Notes: generated from the letters alone by a model not told the origin. A DNA stretch of 55,013 nucleotides from Planctomycetaceae bacterium (GCA_021732995.1 JAKFWA010000083.1:1-55013); one strand, 5' to 3'; counted from the stretch's first letter, positions 23,893 to 33,953 are shown. Program-made: numbers and translations.

Positions 23893-26235
23893 ATGAAAAC
23901 CGTTCTGGCCGTTCTCTGCACGTTCTTGTTCACAACCGCTCTGGTCGCTGCGGAGCCAGTCGTCTTCCATGCTCGAACGACGCGCGGCGGACTGTGGTCG
24001 GACGCTCAAGTCTGGGAAGGAGGACGCACGCCGCAAGCAGGCGACTGTGTGCAGATCCGAGCGGGGCACACCGTCACTTACGACGTGCACTCCAATGCAG
24101 CACTGCGACTATTGCACGTTGCGGGCAAGCTGACGTTCTCACGGAAAGTTTCCACGCTGCTGGATGTGGGACTCATCAAGATCGAACCGGGCGACAGCAC
24201 GACGGAAGATGGTTTCAACTGTCACGATGCCGCTCCTGTACTTCACCCTGATGCGATAATGCCCGTGCTCGAAGTCGGCACGTTGGAGTCGCCAATCCCC
24301 GCAGATGTAAAGGCCACGATCCGTCTGCGCCACTTCAAAGGCACGAACGCGGAAACACTTCCAGCCGTTATCGCCTGCGGCGGGCGTTGGGACGTGCATG
24401 GCGCACCGATGCAGCGAACTTGGCTAAAGCTCGCGGCCCCGGCCAAAGTGGGCGATACGCGAGTCACACTAGAGCAACCCGCGAGCGACTGGCATGCAGG
24501 CGATCGAATCATCATCACGACAGGCGAGCTGAAGGGGCCGGATTCTGGAGCCTCGTTCCGTCAGGGTGGTGGTAGACCAAAGCCGGTCGGCACGGAGGAG
24601 CGGGTGATCAAGGCTGTCGATGGCGCGACGCTCACGTTGGATCGCCCGCTCAACAAGATGCATCGTGGCGAGAAGCTGATGCGGTGTGAGGTCGCGAACC
24701 TCTCGCGCAACGTCGTGATCGAGTCAGCTGATCCCGCCGGAGTGCGCGGCCATACGATGTATCACCACGGCTCCTCGGGGGGCATCAGCTATGCCGAGTT
24801 CCGGCATCTCGGCAAGGATGGCGCACTCGGCAAATATGCGATTCATTTCCATCTCGTCCGAGGAACAATGCGCGGCAGTGGCGTTCTCGGCGCGAGCATC
24901 TGGGATTCGCATAACCGCTGGATCACGATTCATGGCACCGACCATCTTCTCATCCGCGATTGCGTCGGCTACCAGTCGCGCGGCCACGGTTTCTTTCTCG
25001 AAGATGCCACGGAGCAATGGAACGTGTTCGACCGGAACCTTGCCGTGCAAGCCTTTGGGTCCGTTCCGTTGCCGAAGCAGGTACTACCTTTCGATCCGAA
25101 CGACGGCGCGGGATTCTGGTGGGCTAACGGGAGAAACACGTTCACCCGCAACGTCTCCTGTGAAAACGACCGCTACGGCTATCACTTCCAAATCACGAAG
25201 ACGCCTGACTTCGATCCATCGTTAAGCCTCTGCGGCGTCGATGGTCGCACCGCCGAGAGCGATGTAAGAACCTTGCCCTTTCTTCGTTTTGAGGACAACG
25301 AGTCACACGGAGAGGGCCTGTTTAGCTTTCGCTTCGGTGATGAGGTGCCCGGAACAGTTCATGGCGACCGCGAGCATCCCTTCGTTGTTCGAAACTTGCG
25401 AGCTTGGGATGCGCACTATGCGATCCGCCCCAACGTACGGTTCTTCTTGCTCGAAGGGCTACGAGTAACGAACGCCGCTTACGGAATCTATCACCCCGAC
25501 TACGACGTGCACGTGTATCGCGACGTCGAACTTCACAATGTCAGTGCCGAACCCATTAACGGGGGCCACGACGAAGCTAGCCTGCCGTATGGCAATTTCA
25601 CTTACGATCGCCTCACTCTGGAGAACTGTCGCCTCGAACGCGATCCACTCATTCAGCTGACGGGCATCGGCTCCAAGCCAGACCTTGCCGGACACTTCCG
25701 CGGCATCACGCTTAGAAACAGCCAATCTGGCCTAACTGGAATCGTCGATTTCGGCGGTGGTCCGCGCACAAAAAAGATCGATAACCCCGTCAGCTATTTT
25801 TTTCATAACACTTCTGGAGCTGACACCGTGACTCGCGTGGCGAGTGCGAAACTGCCGGCGGTGACCAATAATGACGCTTACCACAGTATCAATGGCTGGA
25901 CAGGCCCGGAAGCGCGGGCGGTCGCTGATAACGGCGTTCTCTTTCCAGAGCTACTCGCTCCCGTGGATGACCTTCCGCCAGCTACGTTGATCACAGGCAT
26001 CCAATCTGTCGGGGCCCGGCGATTGGTGCGAGGTGTCACGCATGACAACGGCGAGATAAGAGGTGTCTCTGTCAATGGCCACTCCGCAAAGGTCACCGCT
26101 CAACATGCTGGCGTGGCCGACTGGATCATCATGCTCGACACCCCGGGCGATGATTGCTACCTCGCTCAATCCACGGACGATGCAGGAAACATCGAGCTTA
26201 TGCCACATAATCTCAACCTGCATGCCACACACTAA
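23893..26235 (+). CDS. Secreted G8-domain / right-handed beta-helix protein
   Basis: A 780-residue exported protein: signal peptide MKTVLAVLCTFLFTTALVAA, then a G8-type domain at about 25-160 (GGLWSDAQVWEGGRTPQAGD, TVTYDVHSNAALRLLHVAGK). A long parallel beta-helix region follows with repeated short motifs (HNRWITIHGTDHLLIRDCVG, SRGHGFFLEDATEQWNVFDRN). G8 and beta-helix domains are combined in large surface proteins, including the hyaluronan-associated CEMIP/TMEM2 proteins of animals, so a polysaccharide substrate is plausible but unproven. ATG 23893 is preferred over an adjoining GTG. The 110-base gap before it suggests its own promoter. Confidence 0.82.
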   Translation: MKTVLAVLCTFLFTTALVAAEPVVFHARTTRGGLWSDAQVWEGGRTPQAGDCVQIRAGHTVTYDVHSNAALRLLHVAGKLTFSRKVSTLLDVGLIKIEPGDSTTEDGFNCHDAAPVLHPDAIMPVLEVGTLESPIPADVKATIRLRHFKGTNAETLPAVIACGGRWDVHGAPMQRTWLKLAAPAKVGDTRVTLEQPASDWHAGDRIIITTGELKGPDSGASFRQGGGRPKPVGTEERVIKAVDGATLTLDRPLNKMHRGEKLMRCEVANLSRNVVIESADPAGVRGHTMYHHGSSGGISYAEFRHLGKDGALGKYAIHFHLVRGTMRGSGVLGASIWDSHNRWITIHGTDHLLIRDCVGYQSRGHGFFLEDATEQWNVFDRNLAVQAFGSVPLPKQVLPFDPNDGAGFWWANGRNTFTRNVSCENDRYGYHFQITKTPDFDPSLSLCGVDGRTAESDVRTLPFLRFEDNESHGEGLFSFRFGDEVPGTVHGDREHPFVVRNLRAWDAHYAIRPNVRFFLLEGLRVTNAAYGIYHPDYDVHVYRDVELHNVSAEPINGGHDEASLPYGNFTYDRLTLENCRLERDPLIQLTGIGSKPDLAGHFRGITLRNSQSGLTGIVDFGGGPRTKKIDNPVSYFFHNTSGADTVTRVASAKLPAVTNNDAYHSINGWTGPEARAVADNGVLFPELLAPVDDLPPATLITGIQSVGARRLVRGVTHDNGEIRGVSVNGHSAKVTAQHAGVADWIIMLDTPGDDCYLAQSTDDAGNIELMPHNLNLHATH

Positions 26236-26249
26236 CTAAGGGTATTGTC

Positions 26250-26450
26250 CACTCTTTGAAATCTAAGTGGGTGGTTGCGAAGACGGAACTGTTGCCCGAA
26301 GTTGGCGAGGGAGTTTGCGTTTGCTCAGCCCGTCGGGAGCAGCACGATGATGTATCTGGGAATCGAGCAGCACGCATGCCAATTGATGATCTCGTTTGGA
26401 GACGAGAGTGGTAATGTGATCCAAGCACGGCACACTATGAACGCCGTGGT
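26250..26450 (+). mobile_element. IS110-family left-end remnant 3
   Basis: The start is degraded (CTCTTTGAAATCTAAGTGGG), then the conserved leader (GAAGTTGGCGAGGGAGTTTG, GTCGGGAGCAGCACG) and transposase codons from ATG 26347 (MMYLGIEQHACQLMISFGDE, continuing SGNVIQARHTMN). Homology fades at about codon 35. It fills the gap between the G8 gene and the oxygenase gene; nothing else is visible to 26590. Confidence 0.75.
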
Positions 26451-26591
26451 GGATTGCAGGGCGATCCAGTGGACTGGCGCAGTGCCCAGTAACTGCGCTC
26501 CACCCGGATTCTTCGCTCTTCACGAGCACTCGGTAACATAGATTGTGATGGTACCCAATGTGGATCAACTCCCTGAAGGTCAAACGGAAGC

Positions 26592-27590
26592 ATGATGCAC
26601 GACGACTTTTCTTCACTGCCGATCATTGACGTTGAGTCGCTAGCGACTGACGGTGCCCAGAAGCAGTTGACGGCCGCCAAGATCGACGCAGCGTGTCGGC
26701 AGAGCGGGTTCTTTTACATCACTGGTCATGGCGTCGAGGCAGGCTTACAGCAGGAACTGCAAGCACTGGCACGCGAGTTCTTCGCCCGTCCGACCGCCGA
26801 GAAGATGCGGATCGAGATGAGTCATGGCGGCAAAGCCTGGCGCGGATATTTTCGGGTCGGCGACGAGCTGACCTCCGGCCGTCCCGATCAGAAAGAGGGG
26901 CTGTACTTCGGTAAGGAACTCGCAACGGATCACCCACTCGTGCAAGCGGGTGCTCCGCTGCACGGGCCGAATCTGTTTCCCGATACGCCCGCGACATTGC
27001 GAGCGATTGTGCTGGAATACATGTCAGCGCTGACGGAGTTGGGGCAGCGATTGATGGGCGGTATCGCTTTGGGCTTGGGGTTGCCCGAAGGTTACTTCGC
27101 CGATCACGGAACTCGCGACCCGCTGACGCTGTTTCGGATCTTCAACTATCCGCCGCCGCAGTCGCCCGAGCTCTGGGGCGTGGGCGAGCACACTGACTAC
27201 GGCTTGCTGACGATCCTCTTGCAGGACGAGGTCGGCGGCTTGGAGGTGAAGTCGAACGCGACGTGGATCCCGGCACCGCCGTTGACGGGCTCATTCGTGT
27301 GCAACATTGGTGACATGCTCGATCGGATGACACGCGGCGTCTACCGCTCCACGCCGCATCGGGTCCGCAACGTCTCCGGTCGCGATCGCCTGTCGTTTCC
27401 GTTCTTCTTCGATCCCAACTTTTTCGCCGACGCGCGGCCGATCGATCTTCCGTCGGGCGAAACGGCTCCTGACGATCGCGGGAGCCGTTGGGATCAGTCG
27501 AGCGTGCATATCTTTCAGGGAACGTACGGAGATTACCTGCTCGGCAAGGTTGGCAAAGTGTTTCCGGGTTTGACAGCGAGAGTACTCTGA
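26592..27590 (+). CDS. 2-oxoglutarate / Fe(II)-dependent oxygenase (isopenicillin-N-synthase type)
   Basis: A 332-residue cytoplasmic enzyme of the 2OG-Fe(II) dioxygenase family. The N-terminal DIOX_N-like part contains [18 protein letters not shown]. The iron ligands are His200 and Asp202 ([16 protein letters not shown]) and His256 ([10 protein letters not shown]); [12 protein letters not shown] supplies the R-x-S that binds the co-substrate. Members hydroxylate or cyclise small molecules; the substrate here cannot be predicted. An ATG follows immediately at 26595 with GGAAG upstream, so the true start may be one codon later. It stands alone between an IS110 remnant and a convergent gene. 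Confidence 0.88.
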   Translation: MMHDDFSSLPIIDVESLATDGAQKQLTAAKIDAACRQSGFFYITGHGVEAGLQQELQALAREFFARPTAEKMRIEMSHGGKAWRGYFRVGDELTSGRPDQKEGLYFGKELATDHPLVQAGAPLHGPNLFPDTPATLRAIVLEYMSALTELGQRLMGGIALGLGLPEGYFADHGTRDPLTLFRIFNYPPPQSPELWGVGEHTDYGLLTILLQDEVGGLEVKSNATWIPAPPLTGSFVCNIGDMLDRMTRGVYRSTPHRVRNVSGRDRLSFPFFFDPNFFADARPIDLPSGETAPDDRGSRWDQSSVHIFQGTYGDYLLGKVGKVFPGLTARVL

Positions 27591-27761
27591 GTCCTGCCTG
27601 TGTGAGAGGTCTGAAATTTGACTTAACCCGGACCGCGAACGCTGACCGCGGGATGGTGCACTAGGTCCTGGCCATGATGTAATACCTCGCCTTCGCACTC
27701 GGGACGCGCTCCGTGGTCTTGTGGCGGAGCGCCGGCACGTCGAGGCCGGCCAGCAGGGGTG

Positions 27762-30700
27762 TTAGTTGACCACTTCCGCTGAGTATCGGTCTCTCAATTT
27801 GTCATTGGCGGTGCCAAAGTTGAAGAGCCAGTCTCGATCGCCGCCCGAGTAGACTTCGTCACTGAAGCCATCGTCTTGAACTGTACTGGCAGCGGGCAAG
27901 GTGCCGGCGTTCAAGGTGAAGCCGTCGCTTTGTCCGAGACCTTGGCGAATGTTGGAGACTCGCGTTTCGTAGCTGTTACCAGACGTCCATTCGGCCAGGA
28001 TCGCTGCCAAGGCTGTGACGTTGTTATCATGGGAAGTCGTTCCCCCGATCATGATGTCTTCGCCACCCTCGCCGAACAGGTAATCGTTGCCGATACCAGC
28101 GATCAGAATATCCCGGTCAGCGCCACCGAAGAGCGAATCGTTACCAGTGCTACCCAGCAGGATGTCGTGGCCTGATTCACCGAAGAGCTGATCGTCGCCT
28201 GCTTCTCCATACAGGCGATCGAGTCCATCGCGGCCGAAGAGGTAGTCGTTACCGTCGCCGCCATAAAGTTGATCGTTGCCCGAGCCGCTGTAGAGGGTGT
28301 CGTTACCCTCACTGCCGCGGAGTTCCGTGGGTTTACCGAGTAACGGATCGACATGGATCAGGTCGTTGCCCCCGAATCCGTTGGACACGATCCGGCTGAT
28401 CTGGCCATGGTCGAAGATACCGACGACGACGTAATTCAGTTTGACGAGGATCTGCTGACCGTAGAGTCTCGATTCGATGAAGATCGTGTCATTGGCAATC
28501 GTTCCGTTCGCTACCAGCACCTTCTGGCCTGGGTTTTCCGGATCATTGACCAGCCCCACGAACCCTGGCGCTCCTGAGAAGCCATCATCATTGAGGACCC
28601 TACCCACGCCTTGATTGTCAGCAATCGTGGCGTTAACCGCAGTGGCTAGGTTGATGAAGAACGTCTCGTTGGCCTCACTCACCGAATCACCGTTTACCGC
28701 GACGGTGACAATCTTCTGGGTCTCGCCCGGAGCAAACGTCAGTGTGGTCGGTGGCAGAGCGACATAATCGGAGGGCGTGTTGGCCGTTCCGTTAGAGGAG
28801 CTCACCACAACCGTGACTGGCTGCGCACTGACTGCTGACAGCGTGACCGTGAACACGGCATTCGTCGTACCGACGTTGCCTTCCGCTACCGAGATATCGT
28901 TGATCGACAACGTCGGAAGTGGTGGCGGTGGGGAATCGTCATCAGTGATGACAACGGTGTCTCGCTGCGTGCCGAGTTCCGTGGCATTTGTCACGCCGGT
29001 GATGTCAACGACGATAGTCTCGTTGGGATCGACCACTGTGTCCTGTGCGGCGGTCAACGTGGCCGCACCTGTCAGGCTGCCAGCGAGAATCACGATCTGC
29101 GTTCCCGACCGGGTATAGTCTACCACGTTCGTCGCGGTCCCAGTGTAAGCCAGATCGACGATGACGTTCTGGTTTGAGATGTTGGACAACGTCGCCTTGA
29201 CCGTTGTTGTACCCGCTGCTTCGGTGATGGCCGTCGGAGCAATTGAGAGGGTGACCGTCGGAGGTGCATCGTCATCAATGATGGTGACGGTGTCTTGCTG
29301 GGTACCCGACTCAGTGCCGTTGGTCACACCAACGATGTGGACAATCACGGTTTCATTGGCTTCGTCCATTGTGTCTTGCAACGCGGTCAATGTCGCTGTG
29401 CCGGTAGTGTTACCAGCCAAGATCACGATCTGAGTGCCCGAGCGAACGTAGTCAGCAGCGTTCGTGGCGGTGCCTGTATAGGCCAGGTCAACGATGACAT
29501 TCTGACCTGATACGGCAGACAACTTAGCCGTGATGGTGGTTGTTCCGGCCGCTTCAGCGATAGTCGTTGGAACGATCGCCAGAGTGACCGTGGGCGTCGC
29601 ATCATCATCCGTGATGGTGATCGTATCTCGCTGCGTTCCGAATTCGGCACCGTTGGTCACGGACGCGATGTCGACAACGACGGTCTCATTCGTTTCGTCC
29701 AAAGTGTCCTGCACCGCAGTCAACGTGGCCGTGCCACTGGTGCTACCGGCAAGAATCACGATCTGCATACCCGACCGAACATAGTCACTGACATTTGTCG
29801 CGGTACCAGTGTAAGCCAGATCCACAACAACATTTTGAGCAGAGACTGATGACAGTGTTGCCGTGATACTGGTGGTGCCAGCTGCTTCCGCAATCGTCGT
29901 CGGAACGATCGAGAGAGTCACCGTCGGGCCGGAATCGTCGTCAACGATGGTCACCGTATCTTGCTGTATCCCTGACTCGGCGGCATTCGTGACCCCCACG
30001 ATATCGACAATGACCGTTTCATTGACCTCGTCCATCGCATCTTGGACGGTAGTGATCGTCGCCGTTCCAGTGGTACTACCAGCCGGAATCAGGATCTGCG
30101 TACTTGAACGAACATAGTCACTGACGTTCGTCGCAGTGCCACTATAAGCCAGGTCAACGATGACGTTCTGACCCGAGACGGCTGACAAGGTCGCCGTAAC
30201 CGTGGTTGTACCCCCAGCTTCGCTGATGGTCGTTGGCGCGATGGCCAATGTGACGGTGGGAGTAGCATCGTCGTCGGTGATGGTCACAGTGTCTTGCTGT
30301 GTGCCCAGCTCAGTGCCGTTCGTCACGTTGATGATGTCGACAATGATCGTTTCATTGGCTTCATCTCGGGCGTCTTGCACGGCTGTAATCGTGGCTGTGC
30401 CAGTCGTACTACCGGCCAGAATCACGATCTGTGTGCCTGAGCGAACATAGTCGCTGACATTCGTCGCTGTGCCGTTGTAAGCCAAATCGACAATGACGTT
30501 CTGTGCTGAGATCGCAGACAGTCTGGCAGTGATATTGGTCGTCCCGGCGGCTTCCGCGATGGTCGTCGGAGCGATGGCCAGAGTGACGGTCGGAGCAGCA
30601 TCGTCATCGGTGATGCTGACCGTATCTTGCTGCGTGCCGAACTCGGTGCCATTCGTCACCCCGCTAATGTCAACAATGATAGTTTCGTTAGCTTCATCCA

Positions 30701-33362
30701 GAGTATCTTGCACCGCAGTCACTGTGGCAGTGCCGGTCAGGCTGCCAGCCGGAATCAAGATCTGGGTAGCCGATCGGGCATAGTCGACGGAATTACTGGC
30801 AGTACCGCTGTAGGCGAGAGCCACGATGACGGGTTGGCTGGAAATGGTGGATAACGTGGCGGTTATTGTGGCTGTCCCTGCCGCTTCGGCAATGGTCGTA
30901 GGCACAATGGCCAATCTCACGCTGGGACCTGCATCGTCGTCGGTGATCGTGACGGTGTCTCGCTGCGTGCCCAGCTCGCTGCCGTTCGTCACCGTACTGA
31001 TGTCGACAATGATCGACTCGTTGGTCTCAATCTGTGCGTCTTGAACTGCGGTCAAAGTGACCGTGCCACTGATGTTGCCAGCCAAGATGACGATTTGCGC
31101 GCCCGAGCGAATGTAGTCTGTGACGTTCGTCGCGGTGCCACTGTAGGCCAGATCAACAATGACGTTCTGGCCGGAGATGGCCGACAACGTCGCAGTCACC
31201 GTGGAGGTACCGGCAGCTTCGGCGATGCTCGATGGAGCGATCGCCAGTGTGACATTCGGAATCGGCATCGAAGGCTGAATCTGTGCGGGCGCTGAGAACT
31301 CTGACGTATTGTTCTGAGACGGAGTTGTCGAGTCCGCAACGATAGTATCCAAGGTCACTGCGCCTGATCGTGCCAAGGCTCGACCACTCGACAAGCTCGC
31401 GCCCGTTGCCAGAGTGATGCTCGCTTCCGCCAGAATGTTGCCGACGAATGCTGTGCCAACGCCAATCGTTGCGGAACTGCCGACTTGCCAGAAGATTCTG
31501 TCAGACGGGCCGCCGACCACGACGACTGCCGAACCGACTCCGGCAGCAGTCGTAAGCGTGCTGCCGATCTGAAACACAAAGAGCGCATGGGGATCACCTT
31601 GAGTGTCCAGAATCAGCGGAATTGGACCCGTTAGTTGCGCTGACGTGTTGAAGTGATAGACGCCTGGTATCAGCGTCAGCCCACCCAAGTCCTGACCGGT
31701 CAGGTCAATAAACGGCATCATGCTCGCGAGCGAGTCGAAGGCCGTCGTGAGGTCTACTTGGGCCTGAGCAGCTACTGCATCGGCGATATGAATCTCACCC
31801 GTAGTCACGAACGCGCCTGCAACCACACTGCCAGGCGAGACGCCAACATCTCCGACGAGGACGGTTGGACCGGTGATCGTCGCCGTTGAGCCAGCTAAGA
31901 CCGCGAAGGCTGCCGCAGAACCTAAGATACTTTCGGCTCCCGAAGCCACCGCACCTGTCGATGATCCGTCTGAAGTCGCAGTCGCTGTGACGAACTGTCC
32001 GTTTGGTACCGAGCTTGCCAAGGTTGCGATGAAACTGACACGGCCCGTGTTGTCAGTCGTCACGTCCGTGAAACCAAGAAAGGTCTGCCCCTCGCCGAAA
32101 CCGGTTCCGCTGACTGTGGGGTTGGAGAAGAATTCAATCCGATATGTCGTGTTAGTATTGCTGTCGAGCGAACCCACAATCGTCGTGCTGACGAGGTCGC
32201 TGGTGGCCGAAATCAGCACGGGGAAATTCGGCAGCAGGTTAGGACCATTATCGCCGTCTCCCATGTCGTTAGCGGTCACATCATCATCTGTCGGATAGGA
32301 AGTTGTACCAACGAGATCGATACCCAGCAGCGTCGTCGGGCTGTTGAGTCCGTTATGGAAGATCGAATTACCAAGAACGGTGTTTCCAGTGTTCTGGCGA
32401 GTCGCCAATGGATTTCCAAAGACTGCCACGCCCGCGAGTCCGTTGTTGGCGATCGTATTTCCAGCCCCAGTAGCAATGCCGCCGATCTCGTTGTTCTGTA
32501 CTCCGAGTCCACCGTCTCCTTGCAGCACAATGCCGTGCAGTCTGTTTCCGACCGAGGTCGCTCCATCGGCGCCAACGCCGATGAAGTTCCCTTGAATGAC
32601 GTTGTTCTGAGAACCAGTATTGAGATTGATACCATCGGAGTTTCCGCCGATCACATTCCGATCCGCAGGAGTTAGGCCGCCGATCACATTGCGGAAGCTG
32701 CCATCAATCGCGATTCCGATGGTGCCGGTGGTACTCGCTCCAACATTGCCAGTGGCGCCTGTGCCGATGAAGTTACCACTGATTGTGTTGCCGTCCGACC
32801 GCACCAGGATTCCTGCGCCGCTAAAGCGATTGATCACAAGGCCGCTGACGCTGGAACCGCCAGACCCTACGCCCAGGACCAAGCCGCCCGCATTCAGTCC
32901 AGCGCCGATGCCATTCAACTCGATCCGCAGCACGGCGTCGTCACCGTTGACGAGCGTGTTAGGACTGGTTCCCGGTTGGCTATAGCCGTTTATCGTTAGT
33001 GGCTTGACTATGGTTGGCAGCGGTAACGAAGGTGAAATCGTGCTGGTGCCTGCGATGTTGAACCTGATAGTATCATTCGTGCCGTATACCCCGACTGAAG
33101 TCACATCAGCGTTGAAGTTTGCGCCATTATTGACCGATGTAATCGCTTCTCGCAGCGTCACGACGCCATCCACGGCAAGGGAATCTCCAGTACCCGTCAC
33201 CACGATCGCTGATAGGACAAGTCGATCTTCCAAGCCCTCCCCGAAACCTTTACGGAAGCAAGAACGCTGAACACGGCGGATTAGTTTCCGTGACGTGATT
33301 CGCGTCCGAGTGCCAGAGGAAAACCAACTTCGAAGACCATCCAACCAACCACTAGTAACCAT
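27762..33362 (-). CDS. Giant secreted protein: beta-helix, ice-binding-like domain, Calx-beta and RTX repeats
   Basis: An 1866-residue extracellular or surface protein. Residues about 40-50 carry the planctomycete exoprotein signature GLEDRLVLSA. Next comes a CSLREA-like right-handed beta-helix region (GVVTLREAITSVNNG, many N-x-I-x-G-N repeats) to about 400. A DUF3494/ice-binding-protein-like domain occupies about 483-675 (FAVLAGSTATITGPTVLVGD, GVYHFNTSAQLTG). Seven near-identical 111-residue Calx-beta-like repeats span about 704-1480, each with IAEAAGT, NETIIVDI and DTVTITDDD, plus one divergent canonical Calx-beta. The C-terminus has RTX nonapeptides (GGDGNDYLFG), which bind calcium. The role is probably adhesion or matrix. 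Confidence 0.9.
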   Translation of the reverse strand: MVTSGWLDGLRSWFSSGTRTRITSRKLIRRVQRSCFRKGFGEGLEDRLVLSAIVVTGTGDSLAVDGVVTLREAITSVNNGANFNADVTSVGVYGTNDTIRFNIAGTSTISPSLPLPTIVKPLTINGYSQPGTSPNTLVNGDDAVLRIELNGIGAGLNAGGLVLGVGSGGSSVSGLVINRFSGAGILVRSDGNTISGNFIGTGATGNVGASTTGTIGIAIDGSFRNVIGGLTPADRNVIGGNSDGINLNTGSQNNVIQGNFIGVGADGATSVGNRLHGIVLQGDGGLGVQNNEIGGIATGAGNTIANNGLAGVAVFGNPLATRQNTGNTVLGNSIFHNGLNSPTTLLGIDLVGTTSYPTDDDVTANDMGDGDNGPNLLPNFPVLISATSDLVSTTIVGSLDSNTNTTYRIEFFSNPTVSGTGFGEGQTFLGFTDVTTDNTGRVSFIATLASSVPNGQFVTATATSDGSSTGAVASGAESILGSAAAFAVLAGSTATITGPTVLVGDVGVSPGSVVAGAFVTTGEIHIADAVAAQAQVDLTTAFDSLASMMPFIDLTGQDLGGLTLIPGVYHFNTSAQLTGPIPLILDTQGDPHALFVFQIGSTLTTAAGVGSAVVVVGGPSDRIFWQVGSSATIGVGTAFVGNILAEASITLATGASLSSGRALARSGAVTLDTIVADSTTPSQNNTSEFSAPAQIQPSMPIPNVTLAIAPSSIAEAAGTSTVTATLSAISGQNVIVDLAYSGTATNVTDYIRSGAQIVILAGNISGTVTLTAVQDAQIETNESIIVDISTVTNGSELGTQRDTVTITDDDAGPSVRLAIVPTTIAEAAGTATITATLSTISSQPVIVALAYSGTASNSVDYARSATQILIPAGSLTGTATVTAVQDTLDEANETIIVDISGVTNGTEFGTQQDTVSITDDDAAPTVTLAIAPTTIAEAAGTTNITARLSAISAQNVIVDLAYNGTATNVSDYVRSGTQIVILAGSTTGTATITAVQDARDEANETIIVDIINVTNGTELGTQQDTVTITDDDATPTVTLAIAPTTISEAGGTTTVTATLSAVSGQNVIVDLAYSGTATNVSDYVRSSTQILIPAGSTTGTATITTVQDAMDEVNETVIVDIVGVTNAAESGIQQDTVTIVDDDSGPTVTLSIVPTTIAEAAGTTSITATLSSVSAQNVVVDLAYTGTATNVSDYVRSGMQIVILAGSTSGTATLTAVQDTLDETNETVVVDIASVTNGAEFGTQRDTITITDDDATPTVTLAIVPTTIAEAAGTTTITAKLSAVSGQNVIVDLAYTGTATNAADYVRSGTQIVILAGNTTGTATLTALQDTMDEANETVIVHIVGVTNGTESGTQQDTVTIIDDDAPPTVTLSIAPTAITEAAGTTTVKATLSNISNQNVIVDLAYTGTATNVVDYTRSGTQIVILAGSLTGAATLTAAQDTVVDPNETIVVDITGVTNATELGTQRDTVVITDDDSPPPPLPTLSINDISVAEGNVGTTNAVFTVTLSAVSAQPVTVVVSSSNGTANTPSDYVALPPTTLTFAPGETQKIVTVAVNGDSVSEANETFFINLATAVNATIADNQGVGRVLNDDGFSGAPGFVGLVNDPENPGQKVLVANGTIANDTIFIESRLYGQQILVKLNYVVVGIFDHGQISRIVSNGFGGNDLIHVDPLLGKPTELRGSEGNDTLYSGSGNDQLYGGDGNDYLFGRDGLDRLYGEAGDDQLFGESGHDILLGSTGNDSLFGGADRDILIAGIGNDYLFGEGGEDIMIGGTTSHDNNVTALAAILAEWTSGNSYETRVSNIRQGLGQSDGFTLNAGTLPAASTVQDDGFSDEVYSGGDRDWLFNFGTANDKLRDRYSAEVVN
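28920..31255 (-). repeat. Seven tandem 333-bp coding repeats in the giant exoprotein
   Basis: Seven head-to-tail units of about 333 bases, each encoding one Calx-beta-like domain. Neighbouring units differ mostly at synonymous or conservative positions, for example VTLAIAPTTIAEAAGTT versus VTLSIVPTTIAEAAGTT. This pattern points to recent unequal crossing-over or gene conversion, and makes the stretch a likely site of copy-number change and of assembly collapse. Confidence 0.88.
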
Positions 33363-33850
33363 GGGAGCACAATTTCTTTGGGTCCATTAACAACTTGCAA
33401 GTTGAGCCGACGAGAATCGGCGACAGGCCACTGTTCACTGGCCAATCGGATCCTTAATCCATGCGTTAGCACGTGACCGGAGACTCAATGCCAGCGCTTC
33501 ACCATCCTTGCGTGACGGGTGCGAGGCTCGGCAATCGCACAAACTTTCGCTGTATTGAGGGCATGTTGAGCACAAGCGACCCTGTAAATAATTACGTCGC
33601 GTTCCTACGCCTGATCGATCTGACCGACTTGCGAAGTGTATTAATGGCAAACGGCTGCCTTGGTGCGACTTTGGCGGTGTCTACTTTGCCAAACTAGCAG
33701 TATCACGATTTCCTGAAGGCTGCTGCGACACGGCGCACAAAATGGGCCATCGCCAGGAACACTCTCGCCTCAACGATGACACCCGCCGTTCAATGCAAAC
33801 GGAGAGGTCCATGCAAAATCCGCCAGAAGAATTGCGTTATCACAAGCTAT
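33363..33850. other. Non-coding gap between the giant exoprotein and the structured RNA
   Basis: About 490 bases, relatively AT-rich around 33540-33660. It must contain the promoter of the exoprotein gene. No gene, known RNA or clear promoter motif was recognised. Confidence 0.4.
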
Positions 33851-33953
33851 AAAAAAAGCCGACGTAGCGACATCCTCAGGGGATACCGCCACGTCGGCTT
33901 ACTCGTTATCGCGCCATCCGGAACTTACCGAACTGCGCTCTATTTAGTCGTCC
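33851..33953 (-). ncRNA. Structured RNA with intrinsic terminator, copy A
   Basis: Minus-strand RNA of about 103 nt. The 5' box is GGACGACTAAATAGA. A hairpin follows with lower stem GCGC/GCGC (33935-33938 with 33911-33914), a small internal loop and upper stem UUCGG/CCGGA. Then come the unpaired box ACGAGTAAGCCGACGT, a terminator stem of 11 pairs with one G-U (33888-33898 with 33858-33868) enclosing a second stem, and seven U. Copy B at 52655-52757 has the same length and order with compensating stem changes. No gene begins directly downstream (the next start is 490 bases away), so this copy may be a stand-alone small RNA. Confidence 0.7.

Noticed and set aside
26638-26652. GTCGCTAGCGAC palindrome in the oxygenase gene as another copy of the long palindrome family
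   Set aside because: Only the central CGCTAGCG is shared; the flanking arms do not match and the residues fit the normal protein.
28920-31255. Regular repeats that could suggest a CRISPR array
   Set aside because: The units are 333 bases long, contiguous and coding (Calx-beta-like domains); there are no short repeats with unique spacers anywhere in the window.
33851-33953. Possibility that the structured RNA is a yybP-ykoY, c-di-GMP or fluoride riboswitch
   Set aside because: The hallmark conserved sequences of those families are absent in both copies; only the general layout (hairpins plus terminator before a transporter gene) is similar.
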